NCBI GenBank assembly: GCA_963576725.1 | Contig: OY755252.1 | Location: forward strand, 44,493,552-44,557,551 | Source of the DNA: Azorinus chamasolen | Taxonomy: Eukaryota > Mollusca > Bivalvia > Cardiida > Solecurtidae | DNA length: 64,000 nucleotides | Reading direction: 5' to 3' | In this document: in pieces, positions 10,819-20,824 of the stretch | Position numbering within the stretch: the stretch's first letter is position 1 | How the letters are laid out: every line of letters starts with the position of its first letter | Translations under genes and position numbers: made by a program | Notes under the pieces: generated by a model | The model's database searches: none | What the model was told of the DNA's origin: nothing | Seen by the model: only the letters and a program-made list of their open reading frames with translations

Positions 10819-11377
10819 CCCATTTGCTCTGACGATCCCATACATGGGACGTAGGCAAACAGTGTAGACTCTGATCAGACACCGCACAATGCGGCGTCTG
10901 ATCAGAGTCTACACTGTTTGCTGATAGGAATTTCAATATGAAAAAAACAAAATTGAAAATTTAGGCCAGGCACCCCTTAGATATAGAGGATCTGTTGCGA
11001 GTTGTCTTTTAAGATCACATGTTCCTAAACGAGCCTTAGAAAATGTCATTAAGCGAGCCTTGGCGAGCTTAATAACATTTTCTTGGTGAGTTTAGGAACA
11101 TGTGATCTTAAAAGACAACGAGCATCAGATTCTTTTTCTCACATATCAAAAAAATGCATTTTCACCGTTTAAAAGACATGTAAACGTCGGTTTCTATGGT
11201 TTGACGTCATATATATGACGTATGACGTCATATATGTTCTAAAGTGATCTTACACGTGTTACAGATAAGGAAATCTTAACCCGTTGTTCTAACTCGGAGA
11301 TAAGGGAAGGTATGTGAGAAAAAAAATGGACTAATCCAATATATAAACATAGAATAATCCACTGGGAGCAAATGATA
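10819..11377 (-). mobile_element. Family J TTAA element, interrupted by K
   Basis: It begins after TTAA with CCCATTTGCTCTGACGATCCC. A perfect-arm core, ACTCTGATCAGACnCCGC / GCGGCGTCTGATCAGAGT, spans about 10866-10912. After the K insertion the right end reads ACTAATCCAATATATAAACA...CCACTGGGAGCAAATGA, with the last TTAA lost. It is in the opposite orientation to the clean copy at 14713-14933. Confidence 0.7.
10981..11322 (+). mobile_element. Family K element nested in J
   Basis: It opens ATAGAGGATCTGTTGCGAG. A hairpin of about 120 nt (GTTGTCTTTTAAGATCACAT and its complement) follows, then TGACGTCATATATATGACG motifs near 11200-11235, CTTAACCCGTTGTTC, and GTATGTGAGAAA at the end. Comparison with J at 14713-14933 shows the split near TTAGATA|..|ACTAATCC. 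Confidence 0.65.
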
Positions 11378-11429
11378 TAAAATTAATACGCTCGTATGCG
11401 TCTACATTTTCTGACCTGGTCAACACTTC

Positions 11430-11520
11430 CCATGCTCATGAGACAATATAACAACTAACGTGTTGTAATTACTAGTCATGGTTACATTATTTCTAACATG
11501 AATATTCATTGGGTAAAGTG
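11430..11520 (-). repeat. Family C end fragment
   Basis: TTACATTATTTCTAACATGAATATTCATTGGGTAAAGTG is the GAATATTCATG end of C. It abuts the TTAA used by the next element. Confidence 0.55.
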
Positions 11521-11524
11521 TTAA

Positions 11525-11722
11525 CCCATTCCCTCATAGGCTATTTTAGATACAATCTCCTTGAATAAATCTACCGAAAAGGAGCATTAACTAGAGAAAA
11601 AGAAAATTTAAGAATTCGTAGTTTGAAACCATTGTGACAAATAGTGACAAATTATTTATCAAAATGGTTTCACAAAGTGACTTTAACAGAGTCGTCAAAA
11701 GTCGTCAATATGAGGGAATGGG
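11525..11722 (+). mobile_element. Family D TTAA element, inner palindrome shortened
   Basis: TTAA at 11521-11524 and 11723-11726. The CTACCGAAAAGGAGCATTAAC block is present, but most of the AGAGCATTTGCTCC centre is missing (GTGACAAATAGTGACAAATT). It starts exactly at the TTAA ending the preceding C fragment. Confidence 0.75.
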
Positions 11723-11813
11723 TTAATAGAGTGTATACCCTGATGGTTATCGATATTTTAGAATGTCGTTTAGTAAACCGTTGTAATAAGCGTCCACCTT
11801 TAGCTAGGGAAAA

Positions 11814-12174
11814 TTGTTTCTCACATAACTTCCCTTATCTCCGGGTTAGAACAACGGGTTAAGCTTCTCTTATCAGTAACACGCGTAAGAACACTTTAGA
11901 ATATATATGACGCCATACGTCATAATTATATGACGTCAAACTTGGGAAAATCGATGTTTACATGTCATTAAAAGGGCGAAAACAGATCTAGATCTACACT
12001 GTTTTGATTATGTGAGAAAATTAATCTGATTCTCGTTGCCTTTTAAGATCACATGTTCTTATAAACTCACCAAGAAATTGTTATTAAGCTCGCCAAAAGC
12101 GATAATAACATCTTCTAAGGCTCGTTAAGGAACATGTGATCTTAAAAGACAACTCGCAACAGATCCTCTATTTC
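11814..12174 (-). mobile_element. Family K element, inverted relative to the copy at 10981
   Basis: TTTCTCACATAACTTCCC opens it, then CAACGGGTTAAG, two TGACG motifs near 11909-11936, the long TCTTTTAAGATCACAT hairpin, and AACAGATCCTCTATTTCT at the end. With 10981-11322 it forms an inverted pair about 0.5 kb apart. Confidence 0.7.
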
Positions 12175-12214
12175 TGCCTAACCCATCAGTACCCAGTGTC
12201 ATTTAAACAGTAAA

Positions 12215-12365
12215 TAAACAACCAGTGTAGACCCAGATCTGGTGGGCTCCTGAATGAGACATGTGACCAGGGTCTTCACTGCTTACATAACCCATCCAAC
12301 CCAAAGGCTTATACCAGCAGCTAAATTGTAAGCTGTGCCCACTCCAAACAAATGGATGGGTTACA
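12215..12365. repeat. Core-bearing fragment of an unnamed variant
   Basis: CAACCAGTGTAGACCCAGATCTGG...GACCAGGGTCTTCACTGCTTAC has core-type arms. ACCCATCCAACC and GGATGGGTTA flank at one side. Confidence 0.35.
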
Positions 12366-12394
12366 CAATAAGATCTAGAAGGATTTTCCTTACC

Positions 12395-12581
12395 TCATTC
12401 CGTCCTAGTCTATTTTAGACCTAACCTCTTTGAATAAATAGACAGAAAAGGAGCATTTACTAGAGAAAAGGATTTTTTGTAGAACTGCGTAGTTCTGAAA
12501 CAATTGTGATATTTATCACAATGGTTTCAAGATATGTCTTTTACAGGGTGTCAAAATGCGTCACTAGGAGGGAATGAATTA
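12395..12581 (+). mobile_element. Family D TTAA element, worn
   Basis: CCTAGTCTATTTTAGACCTAACC through AGAAAAGGAGCATTTACTAG to GAGGGAATGAATTAA. The central palindrome is deleted to GTGATATTTATCAC. Confidence 0.65.
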
Positions 12582-12589
12582 AATAATTT

Positions 12590-13030
12590 TGGAATAAATG
12601 GGTTAATTAAACACTGACCTGTAATAGTGTTTACTTACTTTCAATGCGTTCGGGATTTTAGATAACTTTCGAACGGCACTGAAATGGTTTGGATCCTGGT
12701 CCTATGACGAGTAACATGCTGTCTCAGTTGTATCTAATCTTCTGAAAATGTCAGTATGGTCCGGATTATCATGATAAAGGGTAAATAGCACCGCCCTTTG
12801 ACCAGTGTCTGTTGAATAACCCTCATTAAAAGTCAGAAACTGTCAAATTAAAGACCTGTTATATTTGAAATATGACCGACGAGGCATTTTAAACATTGGC
12901 AAAATTATATGTTTGGTGACATGACAAATGGTTTATAAAAACATTTCTATATCCAGTGCTACTTCCTTTAGTTTAATTGGGAAATCTTTGATATATTGGT
13001 CAACCCTTTGCCTGCTAAGGACCACCTGGC
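12590..13030. other. Unassigned stretch
   Basis: No gene or repeat recognised. Confidence 0.3.
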
Positions 13031-13034
13031 TGAG

Positions 13035-13225
13035 ATTTGTAAACAGCTTGGATTCAGATGAGACGTCGAGTAATTCTGCAAAGTAATTATGCCGAGTAAT
13101 TCTGCCGAGTAATTCGGCGTCTCAACAGGATCCAAACTGCTTGGCACGTGGTCTAGATTTTGTTTTAAACTTGAACGAATCGGAAGTCAGTGAAATTTAT
13201 AACAGGCCAGAGTAGAAGCAGATAT
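13035..13225 (+). repeat. Family N element
   Basis: AACAGCTTGGATTCAGATGAGACG and TCGGCGTCTCAACAGGATCCAAACTGC are the arms. The GAGTAATTCnGC spacer between them is tripled. GAACGAATCGGAAGTCAGTG follows. Confidence 0.5.
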
Positions 13226-13228
13226 CAC

Positions 13229-13697
13229 TGTGACCTTTCCCTCCATGAATATTCATGAAGGAATAATGATGTCATGAATATTGATTGGATTAATTTGTTA
13301 ACCCTTCGCTTGCTAATCACGTCAATACACCTACCTGTAAATAGTGAAGACCCAGATGAGACAGCTCCTGCAGGAGCTGTCTCATCAGGGTCTGCACTAT
13401 TTACAAGTTGCTTGTGCAACCAGTGCACTCCACAGCAATGATTGCACAGCGAAAACACATGTACACAGAGAAGATGTATGTCATTATACAGCAGGGCATG
13501 GGTAAAGAAGGAGAAAGGTATTTTAAAATTCAGCAAGCGAAGGGTTAAAATAGCACACGGACACAGGAATTTTTGTCCATGGCAGAAACTGTAGAATCAA
13601 ATGTATATAATTTCATAAACAATCAGAGCAGGTCTTGATCTGATCTGGGTCTTCTCTGTTTGCAAATGCGTAAAATGCGTGTTTATGTAGTAAAGGG
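13229..13697 (+). mobile_element. Family C TTAA element, interrupted by A
   Basis: The left part (CCCTCCATGAATATTCATG...GGATTAATTTG) ends at 13297. The right part resumes at 13549 (AATAGCACACGGACACAGG) and runs through a damaged core to GTAAAGGG and TTAA at 13698-13701. Confidence 0.75.
13302..13544 (+). mobile_element. Family A TTAA element nested in C
   Basis: The ends CCCTTCGCTTGCT and AGCAAGCGAAGGG are inverted and flanked by TTAA (13298-13301, 13545-13548). The core at 13349-13392 is a 44-nt palindrome centred on CTCCTGCAGGAG with one A opposite A. The right half carries CAACCAGTGCACTCCACAGC. No reading frame of interest; the [16 protein letters not shown] peptides it yields are palindrome translation. 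Confidence 0.9.
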
Positions 13698-13849
13698 TTA
13701 ACAAGAGACTGTGTTAATAGGACCGTTCTATTACGATCTGACTGTGCTAGTACATCGTACGTGGCCATTATCTCTCATCATGGAAGGCGATATTTGATAG
13801 GTCATTGAAAACAGCCTGAATTCAGATGAAACGCCAAGTATCTCATTAA

Positions 13850-14075
13850 CCCATTTCTGTCCATACTATTTAAGCGTTGATGCATAAACGCATTTGCAAA
13901 CAGAGTAAAGACGTCTGATCAGGGTCTTTTCTGTTTGCTAATCGAATTTGAAAGATCTGTTTCTTTACTTTGTAAAATGGCTACAATGTTCCACCTTCCA
14001 TATTTCGTTATATTTTAACATTAATATTCAGTAGGTATTGAAAGTTGGAATAAACATAGAACAGGGAAAGTGTAA
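13850..14075 (+). mobile_element. Family B TTAA element
   Basis: TTAA at 13846-13849. ACGCATTTGCAAACAGAG leads to a shortened core (AAGACGTCTGATCAGGGTCTT). ATGGCTACAATGTTCCACC, ATATTCAGTAGGTATTG and AACAGGGAAAGTG follow in family order. Confidence 0.75.
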
Positions 14076-14139
14076 AGGAAATGCGTCCAGATCTTCTTTT
14101 GGAAACCATCCAATATTATTTTGAGGGGACTCAGCACCA

Positions 14140-14235
14140 ATATTTGCTATTAGAAGCCATTGACATTCATGAGTTCAGCAAACAGGGCAGGCCCTGATCA
14201 GAGGGCTCCTTTTTAGGGAGACTGGACATGAATGG
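14140..14235. repeat. Core-bearing fragment
   Basis: GAGTTCAGCAAACAGGGCAG, CCCTGATCAGAGGGCTCC and GGGAGACTGG. A similar piece occurs near 63575-63660, so it belongs to a further low-copy variant. Confidence 0.4.
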
Positions 14236-14239
14236 GATA

Positions 14240-14680
14240 CAATTCTAATTGCTGTTTGCCATTAGGTTATTAAGATCAAACACATTTAAGGCAATTAACC
14301 CAGACCAGAGAGTTCCAAGAGAAGCGCTCTCATCAGGGCCTCTACTGTTTGTCATGTTACAGTTTTCGTTAGAAAAATCCCTAAACATTCACACCATAAG
14401 CTTGACCTGTTTAAATTTTGGAATAGTCCATTTTACTGTATCACATACAATATTAAACTCGTTATACAATCTACACCTAGAACAACTCTGCAATACGAAG
14501 GTAACGGTAGGCCTGGACCAAATCGGAAATCCTCGTCTGATTCCGGGAAGGCCGATCAGACATGAGCCAGGGACATTCTGGTTGGTCTATAGTCTAACGA
14601 GCGGATGAAAACAAAACCAATAAAATGGAGACTGTTATTTCCATTTCCTTTGCGTTTGCTTTTAAACATCCGTGTTTGTC
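14240..14680. other. Unassigned stretch
   Basis: A core-like arm pair is detectable at about 14300-14350 (CCCAGACCAGAGAG / CTCTCATCAGGGCC). The 119-codon plus frame here has no recognisable motif. Confidence 0.3.
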
Positions 14681-14684
14681 AATA

Positions 14685-15114
14685 CAGTAAAACCCTCTAA
14701 ACCGAGCGTTAACCCATTTGCTCCCAGTGGATTCTTCCGTGTTTATATATTGGATTAGTCTATCTTTTATCTAAGAGATGTCTGGTCTAAATTTTCATTT
14801 TTGTTTTGTTTTATATTGCATTTCCTATCAGCAAACAGTGTAAACTCTGATCAGACGCCACATCATGTGACGTCTGATTAGAGTCTACACTGTTTGCCTA
14901 CGTCCCATATATGGGATCGTGGGAGCAAATGGGTTAAATTTATATATATATATCGGTCTTGGAGACAGGTGGCAGCTTAATACAGGGTGAAAGTCATGCA
15001 AAAAAACTCCTATATGAGCTTTCTGCATTACTTTCACCCTGCATTAAGCAGCCACCTGTTTGAAAATATCTAAAATCTTCTCTACTAGAATTCCGGTTTA
15101 TAGAGGGTTTACTC
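14685..15114. mobile_element. Family G TA element, interrupted by J
   Basis: CAGTAAAACCCTCTAAACCG opens it after TA. After the J insertion it resumes with ATCGGTCTTGGAGACAGGTGG, a GCAGCTTAATACAGGGTG palindrome, and TTCCGGTTTATAGAGGGTTTAC at the right end. Confidence 0.7.
14713..14933 (+). mobile_element. Family J TTAA element nested in G
   Basis: CCCATTTGCTCCCAG and GGGAGCAAATGGG ends are flanked by TTAA (14709-14712, 14934-14937). The core AACTCTGATCAGACGCCAC...GTGACGTCTGATTAGAGTC pairs without the A-A mismatch of other families. Confidence 0.85.
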
Positions 15115-15124
15115 TATAGAGAAA

Positions 15125-15335
15125 AGGGATACATACATGAAACCCTTATCCGGCCATCCGCGACCTGAAACATATTATAAAAACAGCTTGGATCAAGATG
15201 AGACGCTGAATAAACACAGCGTCTCAAAAGGTCCCAAGCTGTTTGACACTCGGTCAATAATTTCCCAAAAGCTTGATCGAATCGGAAGTAGTCATGATTA
15301 CACCAGAAAGTTTCAGCAAACGTAGACTGTTAGTC
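15125..15335 (+). repeat. Family N element
   Basis: CCCTTATCCGGCCATCCGCG, then AACAGCTTGGATCAAGATGAGACGC/GCGTCTCAAAAGGTCCCAAGC arms, CTTGATCGAATCGGAAGTAG and AGTTTCAGCAAACG. The same order of blocks appears near 62605-62790. Confidence 0.5.
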
Positions 15336-15448
15336 ATGTTTTCAAATTATACTCTTACATATTACCTGTAATGAACATGTAAAAGGCAGACCCCGAAAAG
15401 ACATTGTATTCCAGAACTAATAATATTAATATTATAATTTCAATTTAA

Positions 15449-15688
15449 CCCTTTCGGTGCCAAATTTCTAATTGTCGTCTGCAATCGAATATTGTTAAAT
15501 CATATGGTAAAATAAAAAAAAATGAGATAAATAAATACAAATTTGAAAGGAATAAAGCACAGATATGGAAATAGAGACTAAGACAAAAGGTGAAGTCCCT
15601 GATCAGACATCGCCTTGAAAATGCGGCGTCTAATCTGGGACTGCACTATTTGTCGTGGTGCATTTTTGCGACTTCGGCGGTGAAAGGG
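15449..15688 (+). mobile_element. Family I TTAA element
   Basis: TTAA at 15445-15448 and 15689-15692. It opens CCCTTTCGGTGCCAAATTTC and closes TCGGCGGTGAAAGGG. The core near 15592-15650 pairs CCCTGATCAGACATCGCC with GGCGTCTAATCTGGGAC. The right-hand TTAA is also the left TTAA of the following family A element. Confidence 0.85.
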
Positions 15689-15692
15689 TTAA

Positions 15693-15933
15693 CCCTTCGC
15701 TTGCTGAATTTTAAAATACATTTCTCCTTCTTTACCCATGCCCTGTTATATAATTACATATATCTTCACTGTGTACAATATTTCGCTGTGCAATCACTGC
15801 TGTGGAGTACATTGGTTGCACACTCAACTTGTAAATGGTGCAGACCCTGATGAGACAGCTCCTGCAGGAGCTGTCTCATCTGGGTCTTCACTATTTACAG
15901 GTACGTATATTGACGTGAATAGCAAGCGAAGAG
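15693..15933 (-). mobile_element. Family A TTAA element
   Basis: It begins directly at the TTAA shared with the family I element and ends AGCAAGCGAAGAG-TTAA (15934-15937). The core CCCTGATGAGACAGCTCC..GGAGCTGTCTCATCTGGG is intact. Confidence 0.9.
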
Positions 15934-15939
15934 TTAAGT

Positions 15940-16550
15940 AGAACATGTAAGATTGTATCATTATTTGACTCTTTACCTTTTATCTTAACTTAAACTAAAA
16001 TGGCGGGGAACTAGTTCATGCTACATATAATTGTAACTTTTATTATAGAATTATTGCGGTAATAGTAATATTTTAGCATACTTATGTGATTCCTGAATGT
16101 TAATCAGGTATTTTTTACAAAATCATATTCCGATATCTGTCTTTGATATATCGGTACGGCACATTAGACTAGTCCGGAGCAATGACGCACGCACTCTACG
16201 GGCCGGATTTAATCGGAAACCTTCGGCGATGAATAACGATCTTCCCGAAAAATAACGAGATTTTCCGATTGTGGCGGACATTGGCAACACTCTTAGACTG
16301 ACAGGGTAGGAGACCATGTAATCTATGTCATCTTTGATTAAGATATGCCATTGATAAATATGACATACATAAATACAGCTAGGCTATTTATCTTTATGTC
16401 ATTCATGAATTGAGAAGTACTATGACTAGTAATTAAGTACCGCTGTACTATTGGGACCAGAGTAAAGCACATTTACAACAAGGTGGTATTAGTTTGCCTT
16501 TTTATAATTGTATTGCCATTCTTTCGTATCGTTAAATATTTGGTTATGCA
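15940..16550. other. Unassigned stretch
   Basis: No gene seen. A loose inverted pair AATCGGAAA (about 16210) and TTTTCCGATT (about 16260) lies in a locally GC-richer patch at 16150-16310. Confidence 0.3.
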
Positions 16551-16559
16551 GGGGACGAC

Positions 16560-16650
16560 TACGGAGCAAATGCTCTATTTATCACTATGGTTTCAACAAA
16601 AGGACTTTTACAGAGGCGCCAAAGGGCATCAGTAGTACAGAATGGCTTAA
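16560..16650 (+). repeat. Family D right-end fragment
   Basis: GGAGCAAATGCTCTATTTATCAC, ATGGTTTCAACAAAAGGAC and TTTACAGAGGCGCC. The left half is missing. Confidence 0.55.
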
Positions 16651-16654
16651 ACTT

Positions 16655-16895
16655 AACTCCATATACGCCTAGTCACGCCCTTACAAACAGAGTATTTCCC
16701 AGGCCCAGATGACTCCTGTAGGAGCCGCCTGGCCACGGTCTGCTACATTTGTTCATACAATAATCTGATTCAACAGTTTCTGTAATTATGAACGTTTCTA
16801 GCATTTAGTTGCCGTTATGAAAAACACAGCTAATTAATATGCATGGTGTCGTTATTTTCTTGCATCAATATTCATGAAGAAAATGGTATTGATAC
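16655..16895 (-). mobile_element. Family C element, worn
   Basis: TAACTCCATATACGCC, a core with CTCCTGTAGGAG, CTAATTAATATGCATGGTGTCG and CATCAATATTCATGAAG occur in reversed family C order. Confidence 0.55.
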
Positions 16896-16903
16896 TTAGT
16901 TAA

Positions 16904-17145
16904 CCCTTCGCTTGCTGAATTTTAAAACACATTTCTCCTTCTTTACCCATGCCCTGTTGCATAACTACATATATCTTCACTGTGTACACGTATTTCGCTG
17001 CGCAATCACTGCTGTGGAGTGTACTGGTTGCACAATCAACTTGTAAATAGTGCAGACCCTGATGAGACAGCTCCTGCAGGAGCTGTTTCATCTGGGTCTT
17101 CACTATTTACAGGTATGTATATTGACGTGAATAGCAAGCGAAGGG
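16904..17145 (-). mobile_element. Family A TTAA element
   Basis: TTAA at 16900-16903 and 17146-17149; complete ends CCCTTCGCTTGCT / AGCAAGCGAAGGG; core intact apart from GAGCTGTTTCATC in one arm. Confidence 0.9.
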
Positions 17146-17149
17146 TTAA

Positions 17150-18090
17150 CTGTTCGGATTGTACACGCGTTTCTCTCATCTGTCTACCAGCCTGAATACA
17201 ATACAGTGGGTGCAATGCGTGATAACATTTGCAAGCAGATCCCAGCTGTTGGACAATTTGACCATGAAACAATTAGAAAGTGTAATGCGCCAACTAGATT
17301 CTTGCAGACGAAGTTTAGCTTTAGTATAATTTCGTTGCGAACATTCTACTACACCCACTCGCTCATTAGTTTTCAAATAAATAAACGTTCATTTCCAAGC
17401 TGAAAATAATTAATCGCTCCTGTGAGATTATCAAGAACATTTTCAGATCCTAAGATGTTTTGCCCTTAAAAAGAAATGAGATGACGTTACGTTCGTATCT
17501 TGTCGTAAAAAATGAAGTTTGCTCATACATTTATCTGCTGTAGTTTTCACTTTCATCCGAATCGTTTAAGCTCTTGAGTAACAGCTGTCGTAGTGTCAAA
17601 CAGCTCGGATCCTGGTGTGACGCTGAATAAATCGGCTTCTGATTTAGATCCAATATGTTTGTATATGGGGCAACCTGGTCGCCACAGACAGTATGAGGTT
17701 TAATACATCAGCATGGTGAAGGTCTTCATCTGAATAATGAGAGTAAACCCTTACCTTGCTGTGAAAATAATGTCTCCTTCAATGTGAATATGCTGCAATG
17801 TAGACTACTAGTCATTAAATCAATTCTTTTGAGAAACTATTGACCGAGTGTCAAACAGCTTGGAGCCTGATGAGACAATCGGTGTCCCATCTATATCCAT
17901 GTTGTCTGCAAATGTGGATTAGTTCGCGAAAAACAGGATACGTGTTAATGTCGGTTTCTGTGCGTGTTTCGTGTACATAAATTGTTCTTGAAGGATATTA
18001 ACTTCTAAGTTGAAAACATATATATTTGCACAGCTATGTCTTTATGTCTTTATTTTTTTTTAAGTCCTTTACTTGATAGTGGTGCCCTTT
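17150..18090. other. Unassigned stretch with family N fragments
   Basis: Core-like arms occur near 17598-17665 (AAACAGCTCGGATCCTGGTG) and 17845-17910 (AAACAGCTTGGAGCCTGATG). The remaining sequence, including 17160-17560, shows no gene. Confidence 0.35.
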
Positions 18091-18132
18091 CTTGCCTTTG
18101 TAAACAGAGTAGATCCAGATTACACAGCTCCT

Positions 18133-18213
18133 GCCACCATGCTTTAAGCAGCCACCTGCCTTTAACACAAAATACTTGATGTAATTTAGTGGCCGTTATA
18201 GAGAGGTTTTACT
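18133..18213. repeat. Right half of a family E element fused to a B/C fragment
   Basis: GCTTTAAGCAGCCACCTGCC through TTAGTGGCCGTTATAGAGAGG to TTTTACTG. The B/C arm GTAAACAGAGTAGATCC directly precedes it, replacing the left half. Confidence 0.55.
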
Positions 18214-18364
18214 GCAGTTTGTATCCAGATGAGACAACAAACATCATTGACAGGCATTATTTTGTCACAAGAGTTACTCCAAGTACCTGTATAAGGTTAA
18301 ACGAGAAAATTTCTGAGCATTTGAGTCACCCGTTAATAAACAAATATAGGTGTCTTTAAACATT

Positions 18365-18930
18365 GGTGGCTGCTTAATATGCAGGACGTAAGTAATGCAG
18401 AAAGCTCTCATCGAAGATTTCTGCATAACTTTTGTCCTGCATTAAGCTACCATCTGGTACTTAGATTCAGAATTATACCGCTTCTTGTAGTCACGCTAAA
18501 TGAGGGGGGTTACTTATACACATCTACAATGTATACCGCGGTACGACCACTTTAGACAATAGAGTCAGTATTGACACTAATAAATATGCTGAGTTTCTAA
18601 CGGCTGATCTGGGTCAACACTGGTTGTCACGCACAAGTGGCTGCAGTGCTTTATCCGATTCAACAAAACGTGAAGACCCTGACTAGACGCAGCGTTTCAA
18701 GTGAGGCTGGTGAGCTGGGTCTGCACTGATTTGCACATTATACATGTTGGTTCTCGCACAACGGGGTTCACGTTTATCTAGATGGTACATCGGAGTCTCG
18801 CTAAAACGACCACTTACAATTATTAACACGAGAGTCTTTAAAAGCAGGCGGTCGCTTAATGCAGGACAAATGGTGAACAGAAAGCTCTTATAAGAGCTTT
18901 CTGCATAACGTTTGTCCTGCATCAAGCTAT
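18365..18930. repeat. Two G-type inner palindromes with spacer
   Basis: GGTGGCTGCTTAATATGCAGG...CCTGCATTAAGCTACCATC lies near 18366-18455. A second, GGTCGCTTAATGCAGGAC...GTCCTGCATCAAGC, centred on CTTATAAG, lies near 18850-18930. Outer ends are not preserved. Between them, 18600-18720 holds one more worn core. Confidence 0.45.
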
Positions 18931-18958
18931 ATGTACCCCTTGTTTTAACCCTTCGCTT

Positions 18959-19190
18959 GCTATTCACGTCAATATACCTACCTGTAAATAGTGAAGACCC
19001 AGATGAGACAGCTCCTGCAGGAGCTGTCTCATCAGGGTCTGCACTATTTACAAGTTGATTGTGCAACCAGTGCACCCCACAGCAGTGATTGCACAGCGAA
19101 ATACTTGTACACAGTGAAGATATATGTAATTATACAACAGGGCATGGGTAAATAAGGAGAAATGTATTTTAAAATTCAGCAAGAGAAGGG
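18959..19190 (+). mobile_element. Family A TTAA element
   Basis: TTAA at 18955-18958 and 19191-19194; core intact with CTCCTGCAGGAG centre; right end AGCAAGAGAAGGG. Confidence 0.9.
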
Positions 19191-19199
19191 TTAAAAAGC

Positions 19200-19490
19200 T
19201 CAGAAGTAAACTTCTTTAGAGTGCTCGTATAGTAGAGACTTTATTGTTGAGGTCCTACGATGGAATGGTAATATTTCGACAATAGAAACAATGCGATGGC
19301 TTCTGTGAAATGTTCTATGTATGCATGTTATCAGCATATCTGTTATATGAGATTTAAGAAGCAAACTTCTTTTAATTCGTATTAGAGATCCTTTATTGTA
19401 ATAAACAAATAGACAGTGCGAGGTCTTTAGTAAACTATTCTGTTTGTGCATGTTATTAGTATATCAGTTCTATGATATTAATCAGATTTA
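19200..19490. repeat. Imperfect tandem duplication, about 165 bp unit
   Basis: AAGTAAACTTCTTT...GAGACTTTATTG and AAGCAAACTTCTTT...GATCCTTTATTG start the two halves. Both end with GCATGTTATnAGnATATC. Confidence 0.5.
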
Positions 19491-19555
19491 GACATCAATT
19501 TCCTTATATTTGTTTATTGATGATTTACCTGCGTTCACATAATCCAATCTAAATG

Positions 19556-19803
19556 AACCATTCACTCCATAAAAATGCACTTATACGCCTTTGCAAACAG
19601 AGTACACCCATATCAGATGGCGCATGTACGGGCCGTCTGATCAGGATCTGCTCTGTTTGTTTATGATTTATAAATATGATCCTATAGATTCTGCCATGGC
19701 CATAAGTTCCTGTGTCCATGCGCTATTATAACAATTAATCTAGTTATTACTCATGATGTCATTATTTCTTCCATTAACTAATGTTCATGGGGTAATGGGC
19801 TGA
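19556..19803 (-). mobile_element. Family C element
   Basis: CACTCCATAAAAATGCAC, GCCTTTGCAAACAGAGTACACCC, a core with its centre altered to GCGCATGTACGGGCC, CCATGGCCATAAGTTCCTGTG and GTTCATGGGGTAATGGG in reversed C order. Confidence 0.65.
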
Positions 19804-19823
19804 TGCTGCAGAGACACGCTTAA

Positions 19824-20057
19824 CCCATCTCCTCATAGGCTAATTTTAGATCCAACCTATTTGAATATATCTACCAAAAAGGAGCATTAACTAGAGAAAA
19901 GGATTTTTTTTATAATTATGTAGTAATGAAACCATTGTAATAAATAGAGCACTTATTGCTCTATTTACCACAATGGTTTCAATAATGGTTTCTAAACAAT
20001 GATTTCAAAACGTGACTTTTACAGAGGCGTAGAAATGCGTATTTATGGAGGAAAAGG
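19824..20057 (+). mobile_element. Family D TTAA element
   Basis: TTAA at 19820-19823 and 20058-20061. GAATATATCTACCAAAAAGGAG, a shortened AGAGCACTTATTGCTC centre and a duplicated ATGGTTTC are visible. Confidence 0.75.
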
Positions 20058-20059
20058 TT

Positions 20060-20820
20060 AAGCGACCACATAAGTTACTCACGCAGGAGTCTGAAAAGCA
20101 AGTGGTTGCTTATTGCAAAGCAATTGTAATGCAGAAAGTTATTATAAGAGCTATATGGACATGGTTTGTGCTGCATTAATCTACCACCTGTTTTTGATTT
20201 TTAAAAAAAACAAACAAACAGAATTAGACGTCTGAATTGTCGTAATAAAGAGACTTTACTGCAGAGAGCCTCCGGTGGAATGGTAATCATAGAAACGGTG
20301 GCATACAGTCAACAGAAGATACATCTTTGCTAACTAATGTGTACATGTATACAAACACTCGTGCTCATACGCTAGTTCATCAACCTTTTAGAGTATATGT
20401 GAGGACAATTTCTGTAAGTCGTTTAGAGTAAAACCTGTCCTATGTGGCCATCAAAAAGGGCCTAATTATGGTTGCAGGATAAAAAATAATGCAGAATGTT
20501 CCTATATGAGCTTTCTACATTACTTTTGCACTGCATTAAGCATTAAGACTCCTATGTAATAAATGAATGGCTGCTTAGGAAATGTTCTACTGTATATCCA
20601 AAGCATCACGAAGATCTGTGGACAGATTACGTTGAATGTGTATCCAACATAAAACAAAAACGCACAATACAGTCTCGCTCAAGCGATCACTTAATTTCTT
20701 AACACTGGAATCTTTAAAAAAAATGTGGCGTTTACTTAATACAGTGCAAAGGTAATACAGAGAGATCTTATGGGAGCTTCCTGTGCATACCATTTGCCCT
20801 GTATGAATCTACCATCTGTT
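20060..20820. repeat. Series of G-type inner palindromes
   Basis: Palindromes of the type GCTTAnTGCA...TGCATTAAGC occur near 20108-20190, 20465-20580 and 20730-20815, each with AGAAAG(C/T)T and a TATAAGAGCT or TATGGGAGCT centre. They look like remnants of several family G relatives. No gene seen. Confidence 0.45.
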
Positions 20821-20824
20821 TTAA

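Noticed and set aside
13225..13536. 103-codon minus frame as a gene
   Set aside because: Lies across a family A element and contains its palindrome peptide; ends with the element.
14509..14580. Possible tRNA-like fold
   Set aside because: No A and B box pair with correct spacing, and the stems do not form a cloverleaf.
16150..16310. Locally GC-richer patch as an exon or CpG promoter
   Set aside because: No open frame with homology, no splice pattern, and no neighbouring exon.
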